Assembly (NCBI GenBank): GCA_020054685.1
Contig: JAHXBS010000021.1
Location: forward strand, 16,208-58,076
DNA: 41,869 nt
From: Rickettsiales bacterium
GTDB lineage: Bacteria > Pseudomonadota > Alphaproteobacteria > Rickettsiales > UBA1997
Reading direction: 5' to 3'
The position numbers were made by a program, and so were the translations under genes. Every line of letters starts with the position of its first letter. The first letter of the stretch is position 1. This document shows, in pieces, positions 17,865-26,780 of the stretch. Below the pieces are notes generated by a model that was given only the letters and a program-made list of their open reading frames with translations, ran no database searches and was not told the DNA's origin.

Positions 17865-19445
17865 ATGACCATAAAAGAAGATTGCCTTAAAGATAAAGAC
17901 ACTGAATGTGAAAAATCACAAGTTTTAGCAGCAGAAGAATGTAAAGCCTTAGGAGACTTTGACAAAATCGATCAATGCATTTTAGATGCAAAAGAAGAGT
18001 CAGAGAGGTGTAAAGATCAAGCTGAAAGGGATTGCGAAACTCAAGATACCACAATAGTAGGACCGCAAGCTACTACTCCACCACCTACAGAAGATACCAC
18101 AATAGTACGACCGGAAACTCCTGCTCCACCACCTACAGAAAATAATGCTACAAAAATTACTGATCATTGCTATATTATTATTGGTGATAATTGCCAAGGA
18201 AATCTAGATAAAGAAATAACGTCACTTGCATCTTATGATAATTGTATTGCTGCACAAAACTCTTATAATACAGATCAAAAATATAATGAATTGATAAAAT
18301 TAGGTGTTACATCAACTATATCCAGCAACCAAAAAAATTTACATCTTATTTGCCCTGTTCCCACTCAAGAAGAAAAATGTGAAATTATTCTAGATTGCAA
18401 AGATACTACTAAAGAATTAGAAGATGCTTTAAATAATCTTTCCGGAAGCTGTCAAGATGTAGAAAAAACTTTTAAAAACCTTGATAATACGGATATTTTG
18501 AAAAAAAATGGCAATTTAAGATTATATAATAATTCCTTAGAATATATATGTGATAAACCTATTGACACAGAAGTAGATTCTTCTAAAGGTGGTGGGCTAC
18601 CTATAGGATCTATTATTGGTATTGTTTCTGTGGCTTTAGTTCTAACTGGTATTGGATTTTACTTCCATAAACAACAAAAGAAAAAGAATAAAGATGCGGC
18701 ACTGCCAACAGGTGAAGCAGAAACACCAAAACATAAAATTGTTTTTAGCGCAAGATCGCCCGAAGAATCAACTGGTACACCTCCACCCCCTGGAGTATCA
18801 GTAAAAAGAAGATTTAGGTTTAACGATGTTCTAGTCCTTAGTTCTGCTAGAATAATATTAAAGCAATATGATATGGGTGAAGGAGAACAAGAAAAAGAAG
18901 ATATGGGTGAAGGAGAACAAGAAAAAAAAGCTGCTGAAAAAGTATTATTGAAACTAGGAGATCGCCCCCCCGAACAACAACCTATATCTTCAACTACAAC
19001 ACCTGAACAAGAAGGTCCAATGGGTGCTGCTGGTGGTGGTGCAGTAGATCACGGTGATAAACTTCATAAATTAGGACCAGCCTCTCCTGATAATCCGGTG
19101 CAATTACATAAAGATGATGATGATAAAATTCCAGATGATGTAAAAAAATGCCTGGAAGAAATAATTTCAAAATTAGAAGAGGATTTGATAGATACAACAC
19201 CTATGATAACACCACCAAATCAAGAATTAGTATCAACCATACTACCACCTGGTAAACCGAAGCAGAAAGTCGTCGGGCAAGAAAGTGATGATAGTCAACG
19301 TGCTGCACGTGATTTTTGGGGAAGAATAGATCGTGAAGCTGGTAAAGGTAACACTTTAGAATTTACAACAACACCACAAGCATCGCCAACTAAATCATCA
19401 TCAGCAGCAGTGTCACCAGGCATGAGTGGTGGACATCAAGTTTGA
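17865..19445 (+). CDS. single-span membrane protein with cysteine-rich N-domain and disordered tail
   Basis: Not recognised. Of 526 residues, 1-60 are charged with paired cysteines. Residues 61-92 are a Pro/Thr linker made of two near-identical units. Residues 100-240 are a second cysteine-containing region (HCYIIIGDNC; CEIILDC; GSCQDVEK). Residues about 245-267 are one transmembrane helix (IGSIIGIVSVALVLTGIGF) followed by HKQQKKKNKD. The last 250 or so residues are Pro, Gly, Glu and Gln rich and probably disordered. No N-terminal signal peptide is seen. The positive charges after the helix and the cysteines before it suggest an N-out, C-in topology, so export could rely on the internal helix. 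The TGA touches the 3' end of tRNA-Phe with no spacer. The function is open; a secreted or surface factor is only a guess. Confidence 0.72.
   Translation: MTIKEDCLKDKDTECEKSQVLAAEECKALGDFDKIDQCILDAKEESERCKDQAERDCETQDTTIVGPQATTPPPTEDTTIVRPETPAPPPTENNATKITDHCYIIIGDNCQGNLDKEITSLASYDNCIAAQNSYNTDQKYNELIKLGVTSTISSNQKNLHLICPVPTQEEKCEIILDCKDTTKELEDALNNLSGSCQDVEKTFKNLDNTDILKKNGNLRLYNNSLEYICDKPIDTEVDSSKGGGLPIGSIIGIVSVALVLTGIGFYFHKQQKKKNKDAALPTGEAETPKHKIVFSARSPEESTGTPPPPGVSVKRRFRFNDVLVLSSARIILKQYDMGEGEQEKEDMGEGEQEKKAAEKVLLKLGDRPPEQQPISSTTTPEQEGPMGAAGGGAVDHGDKLHKLGPASPDNPVQLHKDDDDKIPDDVKKCLEEIISKLEEDLIDTTPMITPPNQELVSTILPPGKPKQKVVGQESDDSQRAARDFWGRIDREAGKGNTLEFTTTPQASPTKSSSAAVSPGMSGGHQV
18043..18138 (+). 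repeat. two tandem 48-bp coding repeats (Pro/Thr linker)
   Basis: Two 48-bp units (18043-18090 and 18091-18138) encode closely similar 16-residue segments beginning DTTIV and ending PPPTE. The reading frame is kept. This looks like recent tandem duplication in a linker and may vary in copy number between strains. Confidence 0.85.
18870..18929 (+). repeat. two tandem 30-bp coding repeats (DMGEGEQEK)
   Basis: Units at 18870-18899 and 18900-18929 are almost identical and each encode a ten-residue acidic unit containing DMGEGEQEK. They lie in the disordered tail of the single-span membrane protein and keep the frame. Confidence 0.85.
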
Positions 19446-19521
19446 TGGTGCCTAGAGGCGGAATCGAACCACCGACACAAGGATTTTCAGTCCTTTGCTC
19501 TACCGACTGAGCTATCTAGGC
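19446..19521 (-). tRNA. tRNA-Phe (GAA)
   Basis: Read on the minus strand this gives a complete cloverleaf of 76 nt. The acceptor stem is GCCTAGA/TCTAGGC, the D arm GCTC...GAGC, and the anticodon stem AAGGA/TCCTT with loop CTGAAAA (anticodon GAA). The T arm contains GGTTCGATTCC. Discriminator A is followed by an encoded CCA. The CCA end abuts the stop codon of the convergent upstream CDS. Confidence 0.97.
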
Positions 19522-19674
19522 ATAAATTAGAGTAGTTTTTAATATAAATTTTATAGAAATTATAATTACTTATATAGTGACTAAAATTAAATTTATATAA
19601 AACTGCTTTAATAATTAAATTATAATATTTATGTTATAATTTAATTTTGTATTTGCAATAAAACAAATTAAATT

Positions 19675-19791
19675 ATGGAAGTTATTTATGATTATAAATT
19701 TTATGTAATTACCTCTTATATAATAACATTATTATTACTCGGAGGTATTAGCTTTATTTCAATTTATAATCTTGTTAAATATAGCAAATAA
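19675..19791 (+). CDS. ccmD: CcmD-like small heme-exporter membrane protein
   Basis: A 38-residue ORF starts at ATG 19675 and ends at TAA 19789-19791. The predicted product begins MEVIYDYKFYVITSY, then has one hydrophobic helix (IITLLLLGGISFISIY), then a short basic end (NLVKYSK). CcmD proteins are small single-span inner-membrane proteins of cytochrome c maturation with just this plan, including an aromatic FYV..SY start, so the match is of pattern and size. CcmD acts with CcmABC in releasing heme-loaded CcmE. No other ccm gene is in the window, as is common when these genes are scattered in Rickettsiales. The start has no strong ribosome binding site. It ends 11 bp before the convergent sucB stop. 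Confidence 0.55.
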   Translation: MEVIYDYKFYVITSYIITLLLLGGISFISIYNLVKYSK

Positions 19792-19802
19792 TTTTGTTGT
19801 TA

Positions 19803-20966
19803 TTAAATATCTAATACTAATCTTTGTGGATCTTCGAGTAATTCTTTAACTCTTACCAAAAATGTTACTGCTTCTTTACCATCAATAATTCTATGGTCAT
19901 AAGATAGCGCTAAATACATTATTGGTCTAATTTTAATTTCGCCATTAACTACTACTGGCCTTTCTTGAATTTTATGCATTCCTAAAATACCAGATTGTGG
20001 TGGGTTAATAATTGGCGTTGAAAGAAGAGAGCCATAAACCCCACCATTAGAAATGGTAAAAGTTGCTCCAGTTAAATCAGAAATTGCTAAATTGCCATCA
20101 CGTGCTTTTGTGCCAAGATTGACAATTTCTTTTTCAATTTCTGCCAAATTTCTTTTATGAGCATTTCTAAGAACCGGAACTACCAAACCCTGAGGAGACC
20201 CAACAGCAATCCCTATATCATAGTAATTTTTGTAAATAATGTCATTACCTTCAATTTCAGCATTGACAGCAGGAATTTCTTTTAAAGCAACAATACATGC
20301 TTTAACAAAAAATGACATAAAGCCAAGCTTTATATTGTGCTTTTTTTCAAAAATGTCTTTATATTGCTTTCTAATTTGCATAATTGCCGACATGTCAACT
20401 TCGTTAAAAGTAGTTAATATAGCGGCATTATTTTGCGATTCTTTTAATCTTTCTGCTATTTTTTGTCGCAATTTAGACATTTTGACTCTTTGAGTTGGTT
20501 TATCGTCGCTATAATTGCTATTAGATTGATTGTCAATTTCATTAAGAACATCGCCTTTAGTAACTCTGCCATCTTTGCCCGTGCCAGCAATTTTAGTGGT
20601 ATCTATATTATTTTCTGCAGCAATTTTCTTTGGAGCAGGAGATAATATATTATTACTAGCTATATTATTCATGCTTGATGTTACAGTGGAGCTTTCTGAA
20701 CTAGCTTTATTACTAGATTGCTTTGCCTCGCCTTCTTTTAAAATACCAATAATATCTCCAACCAGCACATTATCGCCTTCACTAACTTTGATATCTTCAA
20801 TAATGCCATTTGCAGGGGCGTTAACTTCAAGAGTAACTTTGTCAGTTTCAAGCTCAACAATTAATTCATCAGCCGCGACATAATCACCCTTATTTTTATA
20901 TAATTTAGCAATTGCTGCTTCTGATACTGATTCACCAAGAGCTGGAACTTTAATTTCGATAGACAT
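19803..20966 (-). CDS. sucB: 2-oxoglutarate dehydrogenase E2, dihydrolipoamide succinyltransferase
   Basis: SucB transfers succinyl groups to CoA in the 2-oxoglutarate dehydrogenase complex. Of 387 residues, about 1-77 are a lipoyl domain ([21 protein letters not shown], lipoyl Lys43). A Ser/Asn-rich linker follows. About 108-145 are the E3-binding domain ([28 protein letters not shown]). The rest is the catalytic domain, ending [13 protein letters not shown], with His358 and Asp362 of the HxxxD active site, then DPQRLVLDI. The linker is of low complexity but short. It lies 15 bp downstream of sucA on the same strand, so they form an operon. E3 (lpd) is not in the window. Confidence 0.96.
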   Translation of the reverse strand: MSIEIKVPALGESVSEAAIAKLYKNKGDYVAADELIVELETDKVTLEVNAPANGIIEDIKVSEGDNVLVGDIIGILKEGEAKQSSNKASSESSTVTSSMNNIASNNILSPAPKKIAAENNIDTTKIAGTGKDGRVTKGDVLNEIDNQSNSNYSDDKPTQRVKMSKLRQKIAERLKESQNNAAILTTFNEVDMSAIMQIRKQYKDIFEKKHNIKLGFMSFFVKACIVALKEIPAVNAEIEGNDIIYKNYYDIGIAVGSPQGLVVPVLRNAHKRNLAEIEKEIVNLGTKARDGNLAISDLTGATFTISNGGVYGSLLSTPIINPPQSGILGMHKIQERPVVVNGEIKIRPIMYLALSYDHRIIDGKEAVTFLVRVKELLEDPQRLVLDI

Positions 20967-20981
20967 AATTAGTTAATTTAA

Positions 20982-23831
20982 TTATTTTAAGCATTGATTA
21001 ATAATTTCATCCTGCTCTTTTTTATGACAAGAAGCATAACCCGTAGCAGGCGAAGCGCAAGAAATTCTGCCAATATATTTTGGCCGTAAAAACTTACTTT
21101 TATTTGTGATTAAGGTATTTTCAATATATTGTTCAATAAATTGCCAAGAACCCATATTTTTTGGCTCTTCTTGGCACCAGAAAATTTCAGCATTTTTATA
21201 TTTTGCCAATTCCTTGGCAATTTCAGCTTCAGGATATGGATATAATTGTTCAAAACGAATTAGAGCAATATCATTTATTTTATTTGCATTTCTAGCTTCA
21301 TATATATCGTAATATATTTTTCCTGAACATAATATGACTTTCTTGACCTTATTATCAGCTGTTAATTTGTCAGTTTCTGGAATAATTGCTTTAAAATTAT
21401 CATCACAAAATTCTGAAATATCAGATACAGCCAATTTATGTCTTAATAATGATTTAGGAGTCATGACAATAAGTGGCTTACGATCTTTACTGATAATTTG
21501 GCGCCTTAATGCATGAAAGAAATTAGCAGGATTTGTAATATTAACTACTCTTAAATTATTATCAGCACATGATTGAAGATATCTTTCTAATCTTGCTGAA
21601 GAATGCTCCGGTCCTTGGCCTTCATAGCCATGAGGAAGTAACATTACCAAGCCAGATTTTCTAAGCCATTTAACTTCAGATGATGCAATAAATTGGTCGA
21701 AAATTATTTGAGCACCATTAGCAAAATCTCCAAATTGAGCCTCCCAAATTGTTAGCGAGTTTGGATTGGCGAGTGAATAGCCATATTCAAAGCCAAGCAC
21801 GCCATATTCTGATAATATAGAGTCATAAACTTCAAATTTTGCCTTATTAGAAATTTGACTATATATATTATGCTTATCAGCGTTTTCACTATCATGAATA
21901 ATAGAGTGCCTATGAGAAAATGTGCCACGCCCAGAATCTTGACCAGAAATTCTAACATTACTACCTTCATTGATCAAACTGGCAAATGCCAAAGACTCAG
22001 CACAGCCCCAATCAATATTAGTGCCCGATATTACCGATTCATTTCGAGCTTTAAGCTGCTTAAGAATTTTGTTATTAATATTAAAATTTTGAGGAATTGT
22101 GGTTAATTTAGTAATAAGATCTAGGATAGTTTTTTTACTAATTTTAGTTACTATTTGTTCTTTAGGATTGTGCTCAATTTTGCTCCACAAGCCTTTTAAC
22201 CAATCAGCTTTAGCTTTATAATTTTTTGCCTCATCAAAATTTTTAGCCAAATTTGCTTCAAAATCACTGATAATTTGGGTATAATTATCATTATTGATGA
22301 TATTTTGGTTGATAATTTTACTAGCAAATTTTTCTAAACATGATTTTTGCGATTTAACCTTTTTATACATTACAGGCTGAGTGTATAAAGGTTCATCACC
22401 TTCATTATGCCCGTATTTTCTATAGCCAATAATGTCGATAATTATGTCTTTTTGAAATTTTTGACGATATTTAACAGCTAATTTAGCGATTTTTACAACT
22501 GATTCTACGTCATCGCCATTAACATGAAAAATTGGTGCCTCGATCATTTTAGCTAAATCTGAAGCATAATGCGTGCCTCTTGAATCCCATGAATTAGCTG
22601 TAAAACCAATTTGATTATTAGTTATAATGTGAATAACACCGCCAATATTATAAGCCTCAACAGTGCCAGTAACAAGACTTTCTGCAACTGAACCCTGGCC
22701 AATAAAAGCAGCATCACCATGAAGTAAAACAGCGCATATTGCTTGCTTATTGTTATTAATAAGATCTTGTTTAGCCCTGACCTTTCCTGCAACAACACAA
22801 TTAACAGCTTCTAAATGAGACGGGTTAAAAGCCAATGATAGATCAATTTTATTGCCGTCAATATTTCGTGAAGAGGAATATCCCATATGATATTTAACAT
22901 CTCCTGATTTAGTTATATTTTCAGGCATTGAAACAGCTCCTTGAAACTCAGCTATCATATCGCTATATTTTTTACCCATTACATTAGTTAGGGTATTTAA
23001 CCTGCCACGATGAGCCATGCCAATACAGATTTTTTGGATGCCATTTTTAGCACCAAAATCAATGATTTTTTCAATTGCATTGATCGATGATTCACTACCT
23101 TCAATTGAAAATCTCTTAGCACCAGGAAATCTCTTATGAAGAAATTGCTCAAATTTTTCAGTTTTAACTAATTCATTAAGAATTTTTAGCTTTTCTTCCT
23201 TAGCTATCTCATTAATGATTTCTTGATTATATTGCTCATCAAGCCATGATTTTTCTTCTTCATTTGAGATATAGTCATATTCACAACCAATATTAGAACA
23301 ATAAAGATTATTTAAATGCAAAATAAAGTCTTTAACCTTGGCTTTATTAAAATTTAAATAATCATTAAAATCAATTTCTAACTCAAGATCTTCTCGCTTT
23401 ATATTGTGATAATTTATGCTTATTTCTGCAATTTGCTTTTTTGGCTGGATGTTTAAAGGATCTAGATTGGCAGTAAAATGAGCATGTTTTTTATATGATT
23501 GATGTAATTTTTGTAATTTTAGTAGTAATAAATCATTAATAAGTGATTTATCTATATTTATATTGTTATTTTTTTTAGATTTATTGTCAATTTCACCATT
23601 TGAAGAGATATCATATTGTTTGGCATCAATAATAGTAAGATCTCTGTTACTCCAATCAGGCCCTTGATAATCAATTAATACAGATTTGACCTCTTCTTCA
23701 TTAGCAACAAAAAATTCAGCCCAAGAGCTATCTATAGATGATGGGTTTTGTACAAATTTTTGATATAATTCATTAATAAATACTATATTTGTACTAAAAA
23801 ACTGCGCTGTTTTTTCAAATTTTTCTTTCAT
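20982..23831 (-). CDS. sucA: 2-oxoglutarate dehydrogenase E1 component
   Basis: SucA is the thiamine diphosphate-dependent E1 of the TCA-cycle 2-oxoglutarate dehydrogenase complex. The start at 23831 gives 949 residues beginning MKEKFEKTAQFF, close to family N-termini. A start 12 codons further upstream (23867) would add an atypical stretch. Visible features are the N-terminal NELYQKFVQNPSSIDSSW segment, KRFSIEGSES, GMAHRGRLNTLTNVMGK, LHGDAAFIGQGSVAES, the ThDP-binding GFTAN...DLAKMIEAPIFHVNGDD region and YRKYGHNEGDEP. The C-terminal part has SGQDSGRGTFSHRHS, LLPHGYEGQGPEHSSARLER and CQEEPKNMGSW. No break is seen. Its need for thiamine diphosphate links it to thiC in the same window. Confidence 0.96.
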   Translation of the reverse strand: MKEKFEKTAQFFSTNIVFINELYQKFVQNPSSIDSSWAEFFVANEEEVKSVLIDYQGPDWSNRDLTIIDAKQYDISSNGEIDNKSKKNNNINIDKSLINDLLLLKLQKLHQSYKKHAHFTANLDPLNIQPKKQIAEISINYHNIKREDLELEIDFNDYLNFNKAKVKDFILHLNNLYCSNIGCEYDYISNEEEKSWLDEQYNQEIINEIAKEEKLKILNELVKTEKFEQFLHKRFPGAKRFSIEGSESSINAIEKIIDFGAKNGIQKICIGMAHRGRLNTLTNVMGKKYSDMIAEFQGAVSMPENITKSGDVKYHMGYSSSRNIDGNKIDLSLAFNPSHLEAVNCVVAGKVRAKQDLINNNKQAICAVLLHGDAAFIGQGSVAESLVTGTVEAYNIGGVIHIITNNQIGFTANSWDSRGTHYASDLAKMIEAPIFHVNGDDVESVVKIAKLAVKYRQKFQKDIIIDIIGYRKYGHNEGDEPLYTQPVMYKKVKSQKSCLEKFASKIINQNIINNDNYTQIISDFEANLAKNFDEAKNYKAKADWLKGLWSKIEHNPKEQIVTKISKKTILDLITKLTTIPQNFNINNKILKQLKARNESVISGTNIDWGCAESLAFASLINEGSNVRISGQDSGRGTFSHRHSIIHDSENADKHNIYSQISNKAKFEVYDSILSEYGVLGFEYGYSLANPNSLTIWEAQFGDFANGAQIIFDQFIASSEVKWLRKSGLVMLLPHGYEGQGPEHSSARLERYLQSCADNNLRVVNITNPANFFHALRRQIISKDRKPLIVMTPKSLLRHKLAVSDISEFCDDNFKAIIPETDKLTADNKVKKVILCSGKIYYDIYEARNANKINDIALIRFEQLYPYPEAEIAKELAKYKNAEIFWCQEEPKNMGSWQFIEQYIENTLITNKSKFLRPKYIGRISCASPATGYASCHKKEQDEIINQCLK

Positions 23832-23895
23832 AATTATATTTTTAAAGCAAAATAATCTATCTGCCAAGATAATATAATCATGTTAAATTAATCTT

Positions 23896-23913
23896 TTGCT
23901 TTAAAAAAAGCAA
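23896..23913. repeat. small perfect hairpin between divergent sucA and selO
   Basis: TTGCTTT and AAAGCAA flank an AAAA loop. It lies in the 150-bp region holding the upstream sequences of both sucA and selO. It may be a regulatory site or chance in AT-rich DNA. Confidence 0.3.
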
Positions 23914-23981
23914 GCATATTAATTAGACTTAAATCTAAACTTAATAAAGACTCATTAATAAAAATTATATTTTTATCAATA

Positions 23982-25448
23982 ATGAAATTAACCAATTCCT
24001 ATTATAAATTAGGCAATGCTTTTTACAAAAAACAACTACCTGAAAAGGCGCTAAACCCTGAATTAATCTTATTTAATAAAAAATTAGCTACTAATTTAGA
24101 TCTAGATTTAGCAAATAATATAAATGATATTACTAATATTTTTTCAGGCAATAAATTACCTAAAAGCTCTAAACCTATATCTTTATGCTATGCTGGCCAT
24201 CAATTTGGTCACTTTGTTAATCAATTAGGAGATGGCAGAGCCATATTACTAGGAGAAGTTAAAGATAAAAAAAATATATTATATGATATTCAATTAAAAG
24301 GATCTGGCAAAACATTTTTTTCTCGTGGTGGCGACGGAAAATGCCCTCTTAATGCAGCAATTAAGGAATATATTATTTCTGAAGCAATGCATTATTTAAA
24401 AATTCCTACAACTAGATCATTATCTTTAATAAAGACACAAGATCTGATAATAAGAGATCAGATAACATCTGCAGCTATTATTACTAGAGTAGCAAAAAGC
24501 CACATTAGAATTGGCACCTTTGAATATTTTGCCTGCAAAAAAGATTTTAAAAATCTACAAATCCTAGCTAATTATACTATAAATCGTCATTACAACAAAT
24601 GTCTTAATCATAAAAATAAGTATCTTTCCTTACTAAAATCTGTTATTAAATCTCAGGCTAATCTTGTATCTTCATGGATGACTATTGGCTTTATTCACGG
24701 AGTAATGAATACAGATAATATCTCAATATCTGGACAAACCATAGATTACGGTCCATGCGCATTTATGGACCAATATAATAGCAAAGAAGTCTTTAGCTAT
24801 ATTGATAAAAATGGCAGATATAATTTTTCTAATCAAAAAAATATAATTTTATGGAACCTAACTCAATTTGCATCTGCTATACTTCCTTTAATTGACAATG
24901 ACATTAACATTGCCATAAAATTAGCTGAAATAGAAATTAATAAATTTTCACAAATTTTTGATAATTTTTATTACACTAAAATGCTAAAAAAAATAGGAAT
25001 TTTTAATTATAATAAATCAATACAAGATCAAGCTCCTCAAGATCAAGCTCTTATAGATGATTTTTTAAATATTTTAGAAATTAATAATCTTGATTTTACC
25101 AATAATTTTAGAAATTTAAGCAATATTTTATCAGAAAAATCTACATTTATTAATGTTGATAATCTATGGCTAAATTGGCAACAAAGATGGCAAAAACGCC
25201 TCAAAAAACAAAAATTAAGTCAAATTGAAATTGCTAATAAAATGGATAAAATAAATCCAATTTTAATTCCAAGAAACCACATAATATCAGATATTATAAC
25301 AAGATCCATTTCTCAAAATAATTTCAGCGAATTAACTGAATTAATTAAAGCAATTAAAAGCCCTTTTATCAAAAAATCTCAATATAGCAAATATTACCAA
25401 GCCCCAACAAAAAAGCAAAGAATAAAAAATACTTTTTGCGGTACTTAG
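23982..25448 (+). CDS. selO: protein adenylyltransferase SelO (YdiU/UPF0061)
   Basis: SelO is a pseudokinase-fold enzyme that attaches AMP to Ser, Thr or Tyr of target proteins, with a role in redox stress in other bacteria. The 488-residue length is normal. Motifs include YAGHQFGHFVNQLGDGRA, DIQLKGSGKTFFSRGGDGK, the conserved NAAIKEYIISEAMHYL helix, TTRSLSLI, GFIHGVMNTDN (metal and active-site region) and TIDYGPCAFMDQY. It ends in the TFCGT tail seen in bacterial SelO, where the cysteine stands in place of the selenocysteine of eukaryotic homologs. The middle (about residues 340-390) is Asn/Lys rich and divergent. It converges on the next gene with about 20 bp between. Confidence 0.94.
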   Translation: MKLTNSYYKLGNAFYKKQLPEKALNPELILFNKKLATNLDLDLANNINDITNIFSGNKLPKSSKPISLCYAGHQFGHFVNQLGDGRAILLGEVKDKKNILYDIQLKGSGKTFFSRGGDGKCPLNAAIKEYIISEAMHYLKIPTTRSLSLIKTQDLIIRDQITSAAIITRVAKSHIRIGTFEYFACKKDFKNLQILANYTINRHYNKCLNHKNKYLSLLKSVIKSQANLVSSWMTIGFIHGVMNTDNISISGQTIDYGPCAFMDQYNSKEVFSYIDKNGRYNFSNQKNIILWNLTQFASAILPLIDNDINIAIKLAEIEINKFSQIFDNFYYTKMLKKIGIFNYNKSIQDQAPQDQALIDDFLNILEINNLDFTNNFRNLSNILSEKSTFINVDNLWLNWQQRWQKRLKKQKLSQIEIANKMDKINPILIPRNHIISDIITRSISQNNFSELTELIKAIKSPFIKKSQYSKYYQAPTKKQRIKNTFCGT

Positions 25449-25469
25449 AAAATAATTTTGCTTTGGTTA

Positions 25470-26552
25470 TTATGCATCAATGGATCGTTCTGCCTGACCT
25501 CTTTGATCAAGAGGCTGAAGTTCGATAACTCCGTTCCTTCGACTCATTTCCACATCAGGAACCGGAGCAACATCTAATCCATGATCGATTGAACCCATTA
25601 TACCACTACAAATATTGCTATATTCAGTAATCATCAAAAACATTACACTAGACATTGAAGCTATAGCAGAAACTGCTAGGAAAAACTGAGCTTCTGCCTT
25701 ATTTTTTTCAATAACATTACTATATTCGGGTTCTACTAACGTCAATTCTGGAAAATTTTCAGAATTAACTACATTAGTTTCTTCATTTTCATCACCAAGC
25801 AATTTCTTAAAAATAGAAAAATAAAGCATGGAAGCAAGAGTAATTGATAACCCTAAAGATCTTATATCTCTTCCTATATCTCTTTCACGCGTGTTATCAA
25901 CTATTAAAAAAAAATCAATAAAAGATGAAAAAGACGATCCAAAAAAAAGCAAGCCATTTAAAAAAGGATTTGGAAAAAAAGAACATATTAGCCCAGGAAA
26001 TTCATTTAAACTCTTCTCAAAATCATCTAAAATTATATCATCGCATTCTATTTCATTCCCTTCAATACCATCACAATCCGAATCTCTCTTGCATTCATAT
26101 GATTTCATCAGCGCTATAAATGATCGAGGATATTTGGGAGCATTACCATCATCATTAATTATTTCAGCCCTATGCTTAATAATCGAACACCTTAATTCTT
26201 GTGTGCACAAAGCATAACTATCTTCTATGTTATCTATTTTATCTCCTTTTGGATAATTAGAGCATGCTTCATCTCCATGATTATCATATTCAACACAGCT
26301 ATTTATATACTCTATTATAGCCGATTTTTTGTTAGGATTAATTTTCCCATCATTATGATAGCCATCACCATTACAATATATTAGATTAAAAAAATTTTCA
26401 AATTTTGATTCTGGGTTACCATTTACTACTCTCCCAATACCACTATTAAAATAACTTTCAGCATTAGAAACTGCGCAATTTTTCATATTCGCTGCCGACC
26501 AAGTACCTACTTTAAGTGAAAAAGAAGTAGTTAAAGCAACAAGCCCTATCAA
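25470..26552 (-). CDS. unrecognised cysteine-containing multi-span membrane protein, 5' end doubtful
   Basis: I recognise no family. The frame allows a TTG start at 26552, just after an in-frame stop, giving 360 residues; the first ATG would be at 26486. The N-terminus (about 1-20) looks like part of a signal peptide or membrane anchor. Residues about 25-180 are polar, with many cysteines and acidic pairs (KRDSDCDGIEGNEIECDD). Three hydrophobic segments follow at about 186-217, 232-252 and 289-309, then a polar tail ending RGQAERSIDA. The layout suggests an exported cysteine-rich domain in front of membrane helices. The weak start sits about 15 bp from a duplicated tRNA-Gln end, so the original 5' end may have been lost or replaced by an integration event. 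Confidence 0.6.
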   Translation of the reverse strand: MIGLVALTTSFSLKVGTWSAANMKNCAVSNAESYFNSGIGRVVNGNPESKFENFFNLIYCNGDGYHNDGKINPNKKSAIIEYINSCVEYDNHGDEACSNYPKGDKIDNIEDSYALCTQELRCSIIKHRAEIINDDGNAPKYPRSFIALMKSYECKRDSDCDGIEGNEIECDDIILDDFEKSLNEFPGLICSFFPNPFLNGLLFFGSSFSSFIDFFLIVDNTRERDIGRDIRSLGLSITLASMLYFSIFKKLLGDENEETNVVNSENFPELTLVEPEYSNVIEKNKAEAQFFLAVSAIASMSSVMFLMITEYSNICSGIMGSIDHGLDVAPVPDVEMSRRNGVIELQPLDQRGQAERSIDA

Positions 26553-26567
26553 TGATTAGCTATTATT

Positions 26568-26594
26568 AGTTTAGCTCTTATTATGGCTGGGGCG
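26568..26594. repeat. 27-bp direct repeat, distal copy (att-like)
   Basis: This 27-bp sequence is identical to 26754-26780. It contains the reverse complement of the last 11 nt of tRNA-Gln (7-nt acceptor strand, discriminator and CCA) plus 16 bp of downstream flank. The copies start 186 bp apart. A partial tRNA 3' end next to an intact tRNA is the usual mark left by tyrosine-recombinase integration. Confidence 0.8.
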
Positions 26595-26690
26595 TTGGAT
26601 GGCGTTCGCTTTGCTCTCTTTAAATTTTATGTAATTCTAAAATTCGCTTTGCTCATTAAGAATTAATACTAAAATTTTCGAACCTATTAC

Positions 26691-26708
26691 GGTTCAAATC
26701 CTGCCGCC
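26691..26708 (+). repeat. inverted partial copy of tRNA-Gln T arm/acceptor
   Basis: GGTTCAAATCCTGCCGCC matches the tRNA-Gln T-arm and acceptor (26777-26794, opposite strand) in 17 of 18 positions. It lies inside the segment bounded by the 27-bp direct repeats. It may be a decayed tRNA fragment or part of a lost element. Confidence 0.6.
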
Positions 26709-26753
26709 TTAAGATCGAGGATTGAAATATTTAGTTTATTTGATGATATTTTG

Positions 26754-26780
26754 AGTTTAGCTCTTATTATGGCTGGGGCG
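26754..26780. repeat. 27-bp direct repeat, copy at tRNA-Gln 3' end (att-like)
   Basis: This is identical to 26568-26594 and spans the acceptor end and CCA of the intact tRNA-Gln with 16 bp of flank. It is the copy joined to the functional tRNA. Confidence 0.8.

Noticed and set aside
20239-20883. Plus-strand ORFs opposite sucB
   Set aside because: They are mirror frames of the conserved sucB sequence.
23832-23867. Extended sucA start
   Set aside because: The extra 12 residues do not resemble SucA N-termini; the inner ATG does.
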